A DNA stretch of 64,000 bases from Ptiloglossa arizonensis (lineage: Eukaryota > Arthropoda > Insecta > Hymenoptera > Colletidae), in NCBI RefSeq assembly GCF_051014685.1, contig NC_135059.1, positions 2,666,001 to 2,730,000 of the forward strand. The letters run 5' to 3'. The notes under the pieces were generated by a model, which saw nothing but the letters and a program-made list of their open reading frames with translations, was not told the DNA's origin and made no database searches. The first letter of the stretch is position 1. Every line of letters starts with the position of its first letter. The translations under genes were made by a program, and so were the position numbers. Below are positions 12,297-23,192 of this stretch, piece by piece.

Positions 12297-13540
12297 TTTA
12301 TTCTTTTTACTTTTTCGAACGATACGTATTGTCGCATAAGTCCCATACCTATTCAATTTTCGAAAAGTTTGCGGTTTACTCGCACGGGTTAATATTCATT
12401 GAACTCAGAAACGCCCTGACTCGCCCCGTAGAATTAGGGGATCGTGAACGTGTCGAGAGAGTCAATTCGCTCGCGTATAATGGCGGCGGATTTACGACCG
12501 CGCGAAGTTTAAAAAAACCGTGGCTTTATCTCGCGAAATTTCAGTGAAACTGTCCATTTCGAGTCTCGTATTCGCGTGTACGTTGAACGCGTAATCAACG
12601 GCCCTTCTTCGTCCCTTTTCCCTGGTCAACGATCCGGCTACGAGTGAACGTTAGGCAAAGTAAATGTTAAGGCCATCGGTGGAAAATATAACGCGAAAGC
12701 GTGCCACGGAATATTTTCTATCAGATGGAAGTGTTTCATCGTGTTTGTTTACACGTCGTATCGCGGTGTTTATATCGCGGGATCGCATCGGCACACGCGA
12801 TGCTTTATTAAACCCGCTGAACGATGTGTTTAAATAATGCCGGTAAAAATATCCGATAGTTGTCGCTCTTAGGAAAAACGAATGAAAATAAAAGCCTCGG
12901 TGATCATGTTCGTGATAAAAAAAAAAAAACATCATGGGGCAGACCACAGTGTCTGCAATTCTTTTTACATTTGTTTCTGAACAATTGCATTGTGTGTAGT
13001 AACGGTAAATCTTTGCAGCGAAAGAGGTGTCGTATTTCATAATTATTTAAGGATGTTTGAAAAAATATATTTCATTTTCTTCCATACTTGTATCAGCGAA
13101 ACGTTATCATTTGGAACATCTTTGTACGTCTGTGATCAACTGATGCAATTATTGAGTTTCGATTTTGAAGAATGTTCAAGTTCTGTCGATGCTCGACTTT
13201 TAGATCAGGCAGTGAAATGTTTTTTTAAAAATACTCATTTATACGTTTAATTACACTTGTCTAATTCTTTGTTCGGAAAATGCTACTGTTTACAATTTCA
13301 TTCGTCGAAACGAATCAATTCTTTTTCAATGCTCTTAATCTTAATATTTACTTTCTTTACATCCTTTCTTCATCATCACTAGAGAACAACTATCGAGTCA
13401 GAAACGAATCAATTAGTAAAATTTTCAACTGCAGGTGTCAACCGTTTCACAGTTTTCGCGGAAGGTTCGATACAATTAGGTATCCCAAATATGGAAAGTT
13501 TTTAATTTTCGAAGACAGTAAAGAAACAGATGGCGCAAGG
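12297..13540. other. Non-coding intronic stretch
   Basis: No supported gene or repeat beyond a short A-run at about 12919-12930. Confidence 0.5.
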
Positions 13541-14120
13541 TTATACAAATTCGGTGCAACTGTTTCGTAAGAACTGAAAGAGGCGTGCAAGTTTTTGCGA
13601 CGAGTTTCTCCAAAATGATCAGCTATTTGTACGTTTACGTTAACGTTGTTCATTTGACGGTGGTGGTAAAATTTTGTACCGATAATTTATACAAATTCGG
13701 TGCAACTGTTCCGTAAGAACTGAAAGAGGCGTGCAAGTTTTTGCGACGAGTTTCTCTAAAATGATCAGCTATTTGTACGTTTACGTTAACGTTGTTCATT
13801 TGACGTTGGTGGTAAAATTTTGTACCGATAATTTATACAAATTCGGTGCAACTGTTCCGTAAGAACTGAAAGAGGCGTGCAAGTTTTTGCGACGAGTTTC
13901 TCCAAAATGATCAGCTATTTGTACGTTTACGTTAACGTTGTTCATTTGACGGTGGTGGTAAAATTTTGTACCGATAATTTATACAAATTCGGTGCAACTG
14001 TTCCGTAAGAACTGAAAGAGGCGTGCAAGTTTTTGCGACGAGTTTCTCCAAAATGATCAGCTATTTGTACGTTTACGTTAACGTTGTTCATTTGTCGGTG
14101 GTGGTAAAATTTTGTACCGA
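13541..14120. repeat. Tandem array, 146-bp unit x 4
   Basis: ttatacaaattcggtgcaac recurs at 13541, 13687, 13833 and 13979, exactly 146 bp apart. The units differ at only a few positions (for example gacggtggt, gacgttggt, gtcggtggt), so the array is recent or homogenised. Short ORFs in it do not extend across units. Confidence 0.95.
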
Positions 14121-14699
14121 ATCACCGGATGCACGATATCTCCGCGCGTCTGATTTTCCAAATGCCGTAATAACACGCGGTGATTCACGAGCGTCCGACG
14201 AGTGCATAATTTTTCCGATCGCAAATCCACGCTTTGTAATCGCATTACGAGTATTCGGTCGAGTGATTTCATTTTCTATTTTTCGTTTACACGAGGTCCG
14301 ATTAACGCATATTGCGCGGGTAAAAATAGTATTTAATGAACGTCGTGACGTTCTTTTGGTCGTCTATCGTTTCGCATTTTACTTTCCAACTTAATGGACA
14401 CACGTACGAAAATACAGAATAAATGGAAACACTGCGCTGATATTCCAAGAACAGACGAAACGTACCCTTAATTATCTAAAAGAAACGCCACTTTTTAGCA
14501 AGTCAAATGCGAAAGAAACCGCGTCGATAAGTCGTTAATGGCTTTATCGTCGATGCGACGTTACATTGCATAAAAATAGAAGCAATACTTGAAAGCTTAC
14601 CGTGATTTATATCTAGAATCATTGGTGCTATTTAACGTAAATAAAGGAATATAATGCTGTCAGAGTAAGCGAATAGTATTGACAAAAAAGGAAATTGGA
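14121..14699. other. Non-coding intronic stretch
   Basis: Nothing recognised. An ORF continues from the tandem array to 14394, but it has no splice or domain support. Confidence 0.5.
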
Positions 14700-15955
14700 C
14701 GAAGAAACCTAACTCAAAAATATACGAATGTTCGTATTAGTTTGATCGTTGGTTCTGCTTAAACAACGTAATATAATAGTATCGAAATAAGGGAATAGTA
14801 TCAATAAAATTTTATATCTATACATATAATATACAATAAATTACATATATCGTATAAAAATATACGAATGTTCGTATTAGTTCGATCGTTGATTCTGCTT
14901 AAACTGTAAGCAACGTAATATAATAGTAACGAAATAAGGGAATAGTATCAATAAAATTAAATGTCTAAAAAAAAGGAAAATGAGTCCAAAAAACCCTAGC
15001 TACAACTATAAAAGAAGTTTCGTATTAATTCGATTGTCGGTCCTATGTAATTTTTACAAGAGTGAGTAAATACTATTAATAAAAGTACATATCGAGGAAA
15101 CGAAAACACCCAAGTTAAAAATATACGAATGTTCGTATTAGTTCGATCGTTGGTTTTGCTTAAACAGTAAACAACGTAACATAATAGTATCGAAATAAGG
15201 GAATAGTATCAATAAAATTAAATGTCTAAAAAAAAGGAAAATGAGTCCAAAAAACCCTAGCTACAACTATAAAAGAAGTTTCATATTAATTCGATTCTCG
15301 GTCCTATGTAATTTTTACAAAAGTGAGTAAATACTATGAATAAAAGTACATATCGAGGAAACGAAAAATATGAAACGAAAAAACCCAAGTTAAAAATATA
15401 CGAATGTTCGTATCAGTTCGATCGTTGGTTCTGCTTAAACTGTAAAGAACGTAGCATAACATTATCGAAATAAGGGAATAGTATCAATAAAATTAAATAT
15501 CTAGAAAAAGGAAAATGGGTCCAAAAATCCCGAACTACAACTATAAAAAAGTTTCATATTAATTCGATTGTCGGTCCTATGTAATTTTTACAAAAGTGAG
15601 TAAATACTATTAATAAAAATACATATCGAGGAAACGAGAAATATGAAACGAAAAAACTCAAGTTAAAAATATACGAATGTTCGTATCAGTTCGATCGTTG
15701 GTTCTGCTTAAACTGTAAAGAACGTAGCATAATATTATCGAAATAAGGGAATAGTATCAATAAAATTAAATGTCTAAAAAAAAGGAAAATGAGTCCAAAA
15801 AACCCTAGCTACAACTATAAAAGAAGTTTCGTATTAATTCGATTGTCAGTGCTATGTAATTTTTACAAGAGTGAGTAATTACTATTAATAAAAATACATA
15901 TCGAGGAAACGAGAAATATGAAACGAAAAAACCCAAGTTAAAAATATACGAAATT
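14700..15955. repeat. Diverged tandem array, about 275-bp unit, about 5 copies
   Basis: aaaaatatacgaatgttcg recurs at 14716, 14856, 15117, 15392 and 15665, and a truncated form occurs at 15940. Spacing settles at 273-275 bp after two shorter units (140 and 261 bp). Shared blocks include aagggaatagtatcaataaa and gtcctatgtaatttttacaa. AT-rich, no ORF. Confidence 0.9.
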
Positions 15956-16557
15956 CCCTACTAGCCCTCGGAAGTTACGTTTCGATGCAACCGCGTCTCG
16001 AAACATCCGCATCTGGAAAATTCAAACGAATGTATCACTTAACCTAATATTTTCGTTGTTCGTTGAAACGAACAACGTACAAAAGTGGACCGGGTAGTCG
16101 GGGGTAGGTGTATGACGCGCGAATTCAATATGAAAATTAATACCAGCCGTCCCTATAACGATGCTACCGAACACGAACGTCCATTTAATTTTCCCGAGGT
16201 TCGCGTCCCCGTAGCTAGCGCCATATTTAAATAACTGGCTCTCGTGGCAAGAACGTTTCGTTTTGTATTGAATTTCGCAACGAACACAGTCGGATATACG
16301 GAGGCCCCGCATGGATAATAAACGACTTTCGGTAGTTCCACGGGCTGCGTTTTCAAGCTTCGTATTTTGAGAAGCTCCACGGTCCTACGGACAGCGCTGT
16401 CCGCTCATCTTCCACTCAAACTCGCTACACCCCCTCCTCGTGATCCTCGACGAGGGTACCAACGGTTTCCCGTTCCCTCTGTCCCGTGTTCGTGTTTCAC
16501 GCGCTCTCTGCGAGCAACTTCCGCTCGTAACTTGTACCTCTCTATTTTGTGCCGCAG
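15956..16557. other. Non-coding DNA before the second DGAT1-like exon
   Basis: This is the end of the proposed 12.5-kb intron. Overlapping minus-strand ORFs (16022-16380) contain a hydrophobic stretch (TFVFGSIVIGTAGI) but match no family I know. A polypyrimidine tract precedes 16558. Confidence 0.45.
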
Positions 16558-16666
16558 GATATCATAGCTCACGAGCCAGGAATGGTGTTCCACGTCGTAA
16601 ACCTCATCGTGATGGTACTGATGCCGATGGTGGTCATCCACGTGAAGGATTCCGGATTCAGCCTGA
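16558..16666 (+). CDS. DGAT1: DGAT1-like internal exon (transmembrane segment)
   Basis: A 109-nt exon with acceptor ctattttgtgccgcag and donor gtaagc. It starts in phase 0 and ends after one base of a codon. It encodes about 36 residues, including HEPGMVFHVVNL and VLMPMVVIHVKDSGFSL. These resemble the EPxxxxLHxxN...P segment shared by plant and animal DGAT1; I recall EQAGLLLHVANLA in the human protein. The segment is one hydrophobic membrane helix followed by a short polar loop. Third positions are strongly G/C, unlike the flanking AT-rich DNA. The catalytic histidine and the FYxDWWN-type motif of DGAT1 belong to later exons and are not seen anywhere downstream on either strand. It could instead be another member of the ACAT/DGAT branch of MBOAT enzymes, or a stranded exon of a broken copy, but intact splice sites and phase agreement with 4006-4058 argue for a real gene. 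Confidence 0.75.
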
Positions 16667-18171
16667 GTAAGCGCCATTTTACGTATCATTTCATCCACGC
16701 GGTTCTCGTTACCGTGCTCGTCGATACCTACCAGCGCGTCTCGGCGACCTATTCGGGAATGAAATATAGCAATTGGCAAACAATGCTCGTGGTAATGTCT
16801 TTCGCGCCCGATCGCCGATACTTTGGAGGTGGATCGATTCCAGATCGATGTCGATGGACTTGTTTCACGGAGTTACTCGCCGTGTCGGTCGTTTCTCGAT
16901 TATTTCCCGAGTTTTTACGGCACACCGGTTATAAACTGTTATTTAGCGACCGGGATCGACTTTTTGGCCCACGGTTTCGGTGTTGCGAGTGCTAGTTGTA
17001 GAAATAATATAGAGTGTACAAGGTGTTTCGAAGATACGTGTTCATACTTCAGGTGATAAATTTATGCACTGCGATGAGTGAAGAATGTCGAACGAACGTG
17101 CGTCCTGTACACGATCAACGAGCAGGATACAAGTTATAATTTTGTAGGAATTTATTTAGTGCCGGTGGTTACAAAATAAGGGTGAGTAAAGTTCTAGGGT
17201 ACACGTGTATCGAATGAGGTAGTCGTAGGAACAAAACATTAACAAAGCAGACAATTAATAACTACACTGACTACGCTATTTTTATTTCACGCGACTTCGA
17301 CAATTTTCCAACAATGACTGCCGCCTTAAACACTCTTCTCTCGCACTTTTATCCTCACACATATTCTTTCCCTTTCATTCTAATTCTTAATCTGTTTCAG
17401 TCCATGCGTCTAGTCACGTACGCCCCAAATTTTCCAATATGGCGCCATCTCAATCGCTCTTCTTTCACACTTCGCTCGTTTGTCTATTTGAAACACTTAA
17501 AATTCTCTCTGGACCACAATCCCATTAATTTTCACGCATTACCACAATATTTGCGACAAACTGTTGAATATTTTTACTTTTCATGTTACAGTTTAAACGA
17601 ATGTCGAGAACATTCTTGAATGTGGAAAATTGGCGTTGGATTTGATTTAAGATAAAATAATTTGTATTGATAAACCATATAATTCTCAAATATTACAAAA
17701 AAAATGTACAATATTTGAAATTCTAGATCAAAACAAATAATATGTGTCGAAATGTTCCTACAACAGATATTTCAAATTTTAGAGTGTAGTGATTAAAAAA
17801 GTGGTAATTAACGCGTTAAATTCGTAGTGAAGATTGAAAGGACTGGTAGGTATTAACACTGTATTTGTAAGGAGATGTTGAAGACTAGACTGTGTAAAAT
17901 TATATGTGTAATATTTGTTGCTCGAGTATGTGTTGAAGTCTGGTCTGTACTTTGCAAAAATGTTGATTTTTTCAAATTTTTGGTCGGTGGGTGTCTAATA
18001 GTGAAAATGGTAAAAATGGTGTAGGATTAAGGAATGTACGGGGGTACAATTATGTATAATTATTTATAACTTTATTTATATAGAAACATAATCGTCAAAT
18101 TTGTACAAAGAAAATAATGCAAGAAATATAAAATTACACGAATAAGATGATGTACAACAATATAGTCTATA
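16667..18171. other. Non-coding DNA after the second DGAT1-like exon
   Basis: No exon with the expected DGAT1 continuation (FLKLxSYxxVNxWC-like) was found. It contains an old repeat at about 17310-17560. The rest is AT-rich with no recognised feature. Confidence 0.5.
17310..17560 (+). repeat. Old dispersed repeat, copy 1
   Basis: Pyrimidine-rich sequence that aligns by eye, in the same orientation, with 39530-39745. Paired blocks are ttctttccctttcattctaa / ttctctttcattccaatcct and ccatctcaatcgctc / ccatcctaatcgttc. Identity is roughly three quarters, with gaps. Family unknown. Confidence 0.45.
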
Positions 18172-18477
18172 CCGGGTGTTCGGCAACAGGTGTCCGAAAG
18201 TATCCAAAGTGATTCTACATGCTAAAGTAAGACTAAAGTCAAGAACGATGAAATTGCGTTCGAGACTTTGCGTTCGAGTTATTAATTACTGAAAATACGC
18301 GTAAAACGTGTCCGAAGCGAATGGTTTTACACTACTGTCGTCACGCGAATGCAAGTAGTCTAATTAATAACTCGGACGCAAAACCTGAAACGTACTTCCG
18401 TCATTTTTCATTTTTGTTTTATTTCGGCACGTAGAATCATCTCATATGGTTTCGGACACCTGTTGCCGAACACCATG
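18172..18477. mobile_element. TA-flanked MITE with about 50-bp terminal inverted repeats
   Basis: Termini ccgggtgttcggcaacaggt (left) and its near-complement acctgttgccgaacaccatg (right). They match without gaps over 25 bp (gtgttcggc...ccgaaa), and the match resumes further in with gattctac. The dinucleotide ta flanks both ends (18170-18171, 18478-18479), pointing to a Tc1/mariner-type element. A second inner inverted pair (gcgttcgagttattaatta / taattaataactcggacgc) lies further in. No ORF. Confidence 0.8.
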
Positions 18478-18718
18478 TACATAAATACAAAAAAATGTAA
18501 TACAACATATGTAATAATAAAAGGAACACGAAATAATTAAATTTATCGTATTACTGTACATCATATGGTTCGTGTTCTTTTGCCTTATCGTTAATTACGA
18601 AACGTAATTACATTTTTTTTTTGGTCTCCCATCGTTAATCGATAAACGAATATGTTAACGAAAATAACTCTATTGTAGCCGCGTGTACAATTGCGAAACT
18701 GGAATCATTCAATGGTGT

Positions 18719-18916
18719 CAAATTCGAGATGGAGAATCGAGCATATTTATGAAAATCAACAAACAAAATTATATTCGAACGAGTAATACATATCAACAGT
18801 CCTATTTGCAAACAGATATTTTGTATAATAAAAAACGATAACTTTGGCCCGTATAAATTCCGCGAATTGTCGGAATAAATTCCACATACATAAAATATTA
18901 AATTTCGTCACTTTGT
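18719..18916 (+). repeat. Dispersed repeat R1, copy 1
   Basis: Nearly identical to 23040-23192 in the same orientation (gagatggagaatcgagcata through tttgtataataaaaa). This copy has about 40 bp more between cgtataaatt and tttcgtcactttgt. No ORF; family unknown. Confidence 0.85.
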
Positions 18917-19124
18917 CGAATGATTCATAAAAGATGATAGCAGTGAAAGATTTATACTAGCAATAGTCTAAAACTCTTCGCTTCGGACAATTCCATCGTT
19001 CTTAACATTCGCCTTATTTTAAGAATCACTTTGGATACTTAATTATGTAGTTATTTTAATTCGTTAGATAATCAATTGGAACCTTCTATTTAGTAACAGT
19101 ATAAATGTGTCAACAAATTATCAC
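18917..19124. other. Short non-coding stretch
   Basis: AT-rich; nothing recognised. Confidence 0.5.
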
Positions 19125-19662
19125 TTCTTCGAAGAAATTCATATAAAGAGATTTTTGTTTGACATTGTACATAAGTAATATCTAATTGTTTCAAATATTT
19201 TCTGTAACACGTTTGCGTATCTATGAAAACAGGTACACATATTTTAACGATTCAAAGGGTTCTTCGAAGAAATTCACGGAAAGAGATTTTTGTTTAAATT
19301 GTACATAAGTAATATCTAATTGTTTGAAATATTTTCTATAAAACGTTTGCGTATCTATGAAAACAGGTACACATATTTTAACGATTCAAAGGGTTCTTCG
19401 AAGAAATTCACGGAAAGAGATTTTTGTTTAAATTGTACATAAGTAATATCTAATTGTTTGAAATATTTTCTATAAAACGTTTGCGTATCTATGAAAACAG
19501 ATACACATATTTTAACGATTCAAAGGGTTTTTCGAAGAAATTCACGGAAAGAGATTTTTGTTTAAATTGTACATAAGTAATATCTAATTGTTTGAAATAT
19601 TTTCTATAAAACGTTTGCGTATCTATGAAAACAGGTACACGTATTTTAACGATTCAAAGGGT
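19125..19662. repeat. Tandem array, 134-135-bp unit x 4
   Basis: ttcttcgaagaaattca begins units at 19125, 19260, 19394 and 19528 (the last as tttttcg). Units end gattcaaagggt. Copies 2-4 are almost identical; copy 1 is more diverged (catataaagag in place of cacggaaagag). Confidence 0.95.
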
Positions 19663-20394
19663 GCTTCAACTTTTTGCTTCATCTTTTTCGTTTTGTCACG
19701 ATATTCGAAATATTTAAATCTTTGTTTCAAGTACACGGAAAGACAGAGAACGTTTCGAGTTGAATCTGTCGACACTGATCAAATTCACCGTGTTTCTGTG
19801 AATTTTCAATGTCGTGTCTCGTCCCGTGTGAAATTGGCATTTACTGTGCTGTTTAATTATCATAGCCGTATCGCGTAACGCCGTTTGTGTGTAGCATTTA
19901 ATTCTCCGTAGCGAAGAATGTCATTAAAGTTAGTTAATGCCGGTTTGAAAATTTTTTTAATTAACCCACCGAGCGCGGATCGTGTCTGTCTCGTCGCGTG
20001 TTGTTTACCACGGTCTTTCTGTGTATTTGCCGCGTTCGCTATCCGGATTACCAATATGCACTGATTAACGAGATACCGCTGATTTACACTCATTAGCAAG
20101 AATTATCAATTTTCGGACAATTTTGATTGGTCGTTTCTGCTGGCGCGTTACGTGACGCGAGATAATTTTTCCGTATTAAAATGCGCGGTAATGCGAATTA
20201 CATTTCCTGTGCATCGGAGATTCAACGGACCGACGATTTTACGAGAAAACGATAACTTTGTTAACATAAGTACCGTGTAATTGTTCGAAGCCCGATGCTT
20301 CGAATCTAGTCTGTGCAAGATCGTCTCGAACAATTTTAAATTCCATTTCGAAATATTGAGCTGCGTTTCGTTCAACGGGTCGTAACGAAGAAAA

Positions 20395-20470
20395 CACGTG
20401 AATACACTATTTGCGTTACAAATTAACGAAATAGAGACACATTGAGACCAAGGTACGCTCAACGCGCGAC
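20395..20470 (+). repeat. Dispersed repeat R2, copy 1
   Basis: Shares gaatacacta, acaaattaacg, aatagag and gaggtacgctc-like blocks with 32345-32415 (same strand) and 52386-52470 (opposite strand). Short and diverged; family unknown. Confidence 0.6.
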
Positions 20471-22061
20471 AAGCAATAATTTTTCAAATAAAAATATTTC
20501 AAATTCTCGCAATCGTAACGTACTTTCGTACATGTGGCTTTATTACGTTAATTTAGAATCGAAATGGTTTATTAGCGGGGTGCACAATAAAGCCTCGAAC
20601 GATCTCACAACTCGTTAACACGTTAACGATAGCAAGTGTACCAGTACGCTTTCTCATGAATGGCCACCGACACTTTAAGTGTGTCAATACACTTTCTCAT
20701 AACTAGGAAGTCAGTACATGACTACCACAGTTTCCGGAGCAAGTCAACGTCAAGTGGTGACTGTCGTCAATAAATTAACCGAAATAACGTACAACAAAAC
20801 AGCTCCAAAGATTCCAAGTCCCGAGTATAATTCGAAGATTCCTTGGTACGATTATAAAGAACGCGAGCGTGCACAAAAGTTGTCAATCTGAAAAATATCG
20901 AAGAAATCACGTCCGTGTCGTAAACCCAACCGTCTGTAGGATTCTACTCGAATCCTTATCACCAGTTTAATTCTCGTTATGGATTCCAGAGCTGCATGGC
21001 ATCGTATCAAAAATTCTATTTAAATGCAATTCGTACGGTGACCCGTGAGACACGTTGGCTGAGCGTCACTGTGCACGCAGGCAAACGCAATTGCACAGGA
21101 AATGAGGATCGACGAGGAATAATCTATATTTCATTCGTTGTAGATACGTTTTGATGAATTGTCTCTACGATCTTCGATGGAAAGTTTTAATTAGTTTAGC
21201 CCGAAGAGATTAGCAAACTCTGCGCTCGCGTTTAAACTGTTCTGGACGTTTCGCTTATTTTAAAGGGAAATGATCATATTTTACCAAGCTACAAATAAGT
21301 CTTCCGTAGGTTAAAGGTCGTGTGATGAATTTCATGTACTTGTGGTCTTAATGTATGTACTTGTGGAATGCAGATAAAGTGTTGGCATAGTAACAGATTG
21401 AAAGAGTAATATACCATTGTTACATTGTTTCAGTCGTGACTTGTATTACGATATACGTGTATGAAATTCGTAAAGAACAACAATTTGAATGGCAGTGAAA
21501 TTTTTTTATGGAATTAATAATGGATATCGATGAATATGTTAATCATTCTTATGCTACAGGTTATTGTTTACGAAAAACGAAAATGAGACTTATAAAAAAC
21601 ACATTCTGACTCTTTCCATTGTAATCTAATTCTATTTTTGTGTTACGAGATTGTTTCATTGGTAAAAAATACTGACAGATTCAATGGATCGAGAAATTGT
21701 TATGATTCGACAGCTCCCCCTTCAAGGGTGGATTTCGTCTCTTGGGCGTTGATAAAAAGTAAATCGGTCAGAATGATCAAAATAGAATATTTAAGCTTTA
21801 ATTTACTCCCCATTTGTAGTACTTTGCGACGAATATTAACAAAATTACGAAACTTTAAATTTGAACATTTTCACAAACACTCGTAACAACGAATGGCTCG
21901 AACCATAGAAACACGAGGCCAATGTATTCTTTCGTATATCTTTCGTATCAAATCGTCTTGCGTGTTCAAAAATGACAAAAATTTCAATAAATTAAGCGAT
22001 AAACAATGATCGTGCACAGTGTTGATATCTGATCGAATTCAGAAGCTTCTTAAATTTCCAA

Positions 22062-22063
<2 letters not shown>

Positions 22064-22109
<46 letters not shown>
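22064..22109. repeat. (CT)n microsatellite
   Basis: About 23 uninterrupted ct dinucleotides followed by a T-rich tract. Confidence 0.95.
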
Positions 22110-22114
<5 letters not shown>

Positions 22115-23039
22115 TTTTTTTCTTTCTCGATTCAAAAGATATACACTCTACCTGTAGCTGGGCGAGACCCAAACAAACAATTAAACTCCGGAACTGAAAA
22201 AAGTTTCTCGCGGATCCAGTTGGTCGCGAATCTCAATTAAAAGAGATTTTATTGGCGCGACTTTGGGAATCGCCGGGAAGCATGCGAAGCGCGCCGGGAA
22301 CGATCGAAGAAAAGCAATTAAAGAGTAAGCGCATCGAAGAACCCCGCGAAGGGTGGCTCTCTAATTACAGGATTTCGAATTAAAACATCTTCTCGGGAAT
22401 CGGGCGCGTACCGCGAATTACGGGGGGATGTGCTCGATACCGAGTATTATTCATCCGAAACTCGATCCACCTCGAACGTTCTGACGTGTGTATTTTGATA
22501 AAGATAGTCATTCGAAAGTTCCACAGAGAGATCCCTTGGCAATTTTCGCGTTAATTAAAGAAGCCCGGATTAAAGCGACGAACGACGACAACTATAATAA
22601 GAAGCTTCGCGCGCACCTCGGAGCTTGTTCGACAAACTTTCGTTGTCCAATTCGTCGCTCGATCGGAAAAATTGTTAATTAAGTTATCCGACGCTACCCG
22701 GGACAAACATTCTTGCGTCCATAATGATCTCTGAGTATTCGCGTTCGGTCGAATCGTTCGTTCGTTAATATATACACAGGCGTGAAGAGAAGTTCTCGAG
22801 AACTACGCGAACTCGATCCCTCGGTGATTTCATCGGATATAGATTTCATATAAATCTATTGCGATAGGTTCTTGCGTCGAATAGGAAGTTTTCAAATCGT
22901 CTCGGCGTTCCTCTTGCGTTAAAATCGAAATTAATTGGTTGCCTAAAGTCATCTGCTAGGGATTATTTCCGTTATAGCGTTCGAATGCGTAACCATGCGC
23001 ACATAGTTTGTTAACTTTTCTGTATTAAAATAAAAAAAT

Positions 23040-23192
23040 GAAATTCGAGATGGAGAATCGAGCATATTTATGAAAACTAACAAACAAAATTATATTCGAA
23101 CGAGTAATATATATCAACAGTCCTATTTGCAAACAGATATTTTGTATAATAAAAATCTATAACTTTGGTCCGTATAAATTTCGTCACTTTGT
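23040..23192 (+). repeat. Dispersed repeat R1, copy 2
   Basis: Second copy of the repeat at 18719-18916, same strand, lacking about 40 bp near its right end. Confidence 0.85.

Larger units (their letters stand above)
19663..23039. other. Non-coding stretch
   Basis: No supported gene. It contains repeat R2 (20395-20470), a (ct)n run (22064-22109) and short internal repeats near 20635-20700 (gtacgctttctcat / atacactttctcat). Minus-strand ORFs at 19860-20462 have no recognisable domain. Confidence 0.5.

Noticed and set aside
16022..16380. Overlapping minus-strand ORFs with a hydrophobic stretch
   Set aside because: Two frames are open over the same bases, neither matches a known small membrane protein, and no start or splice context supports them.
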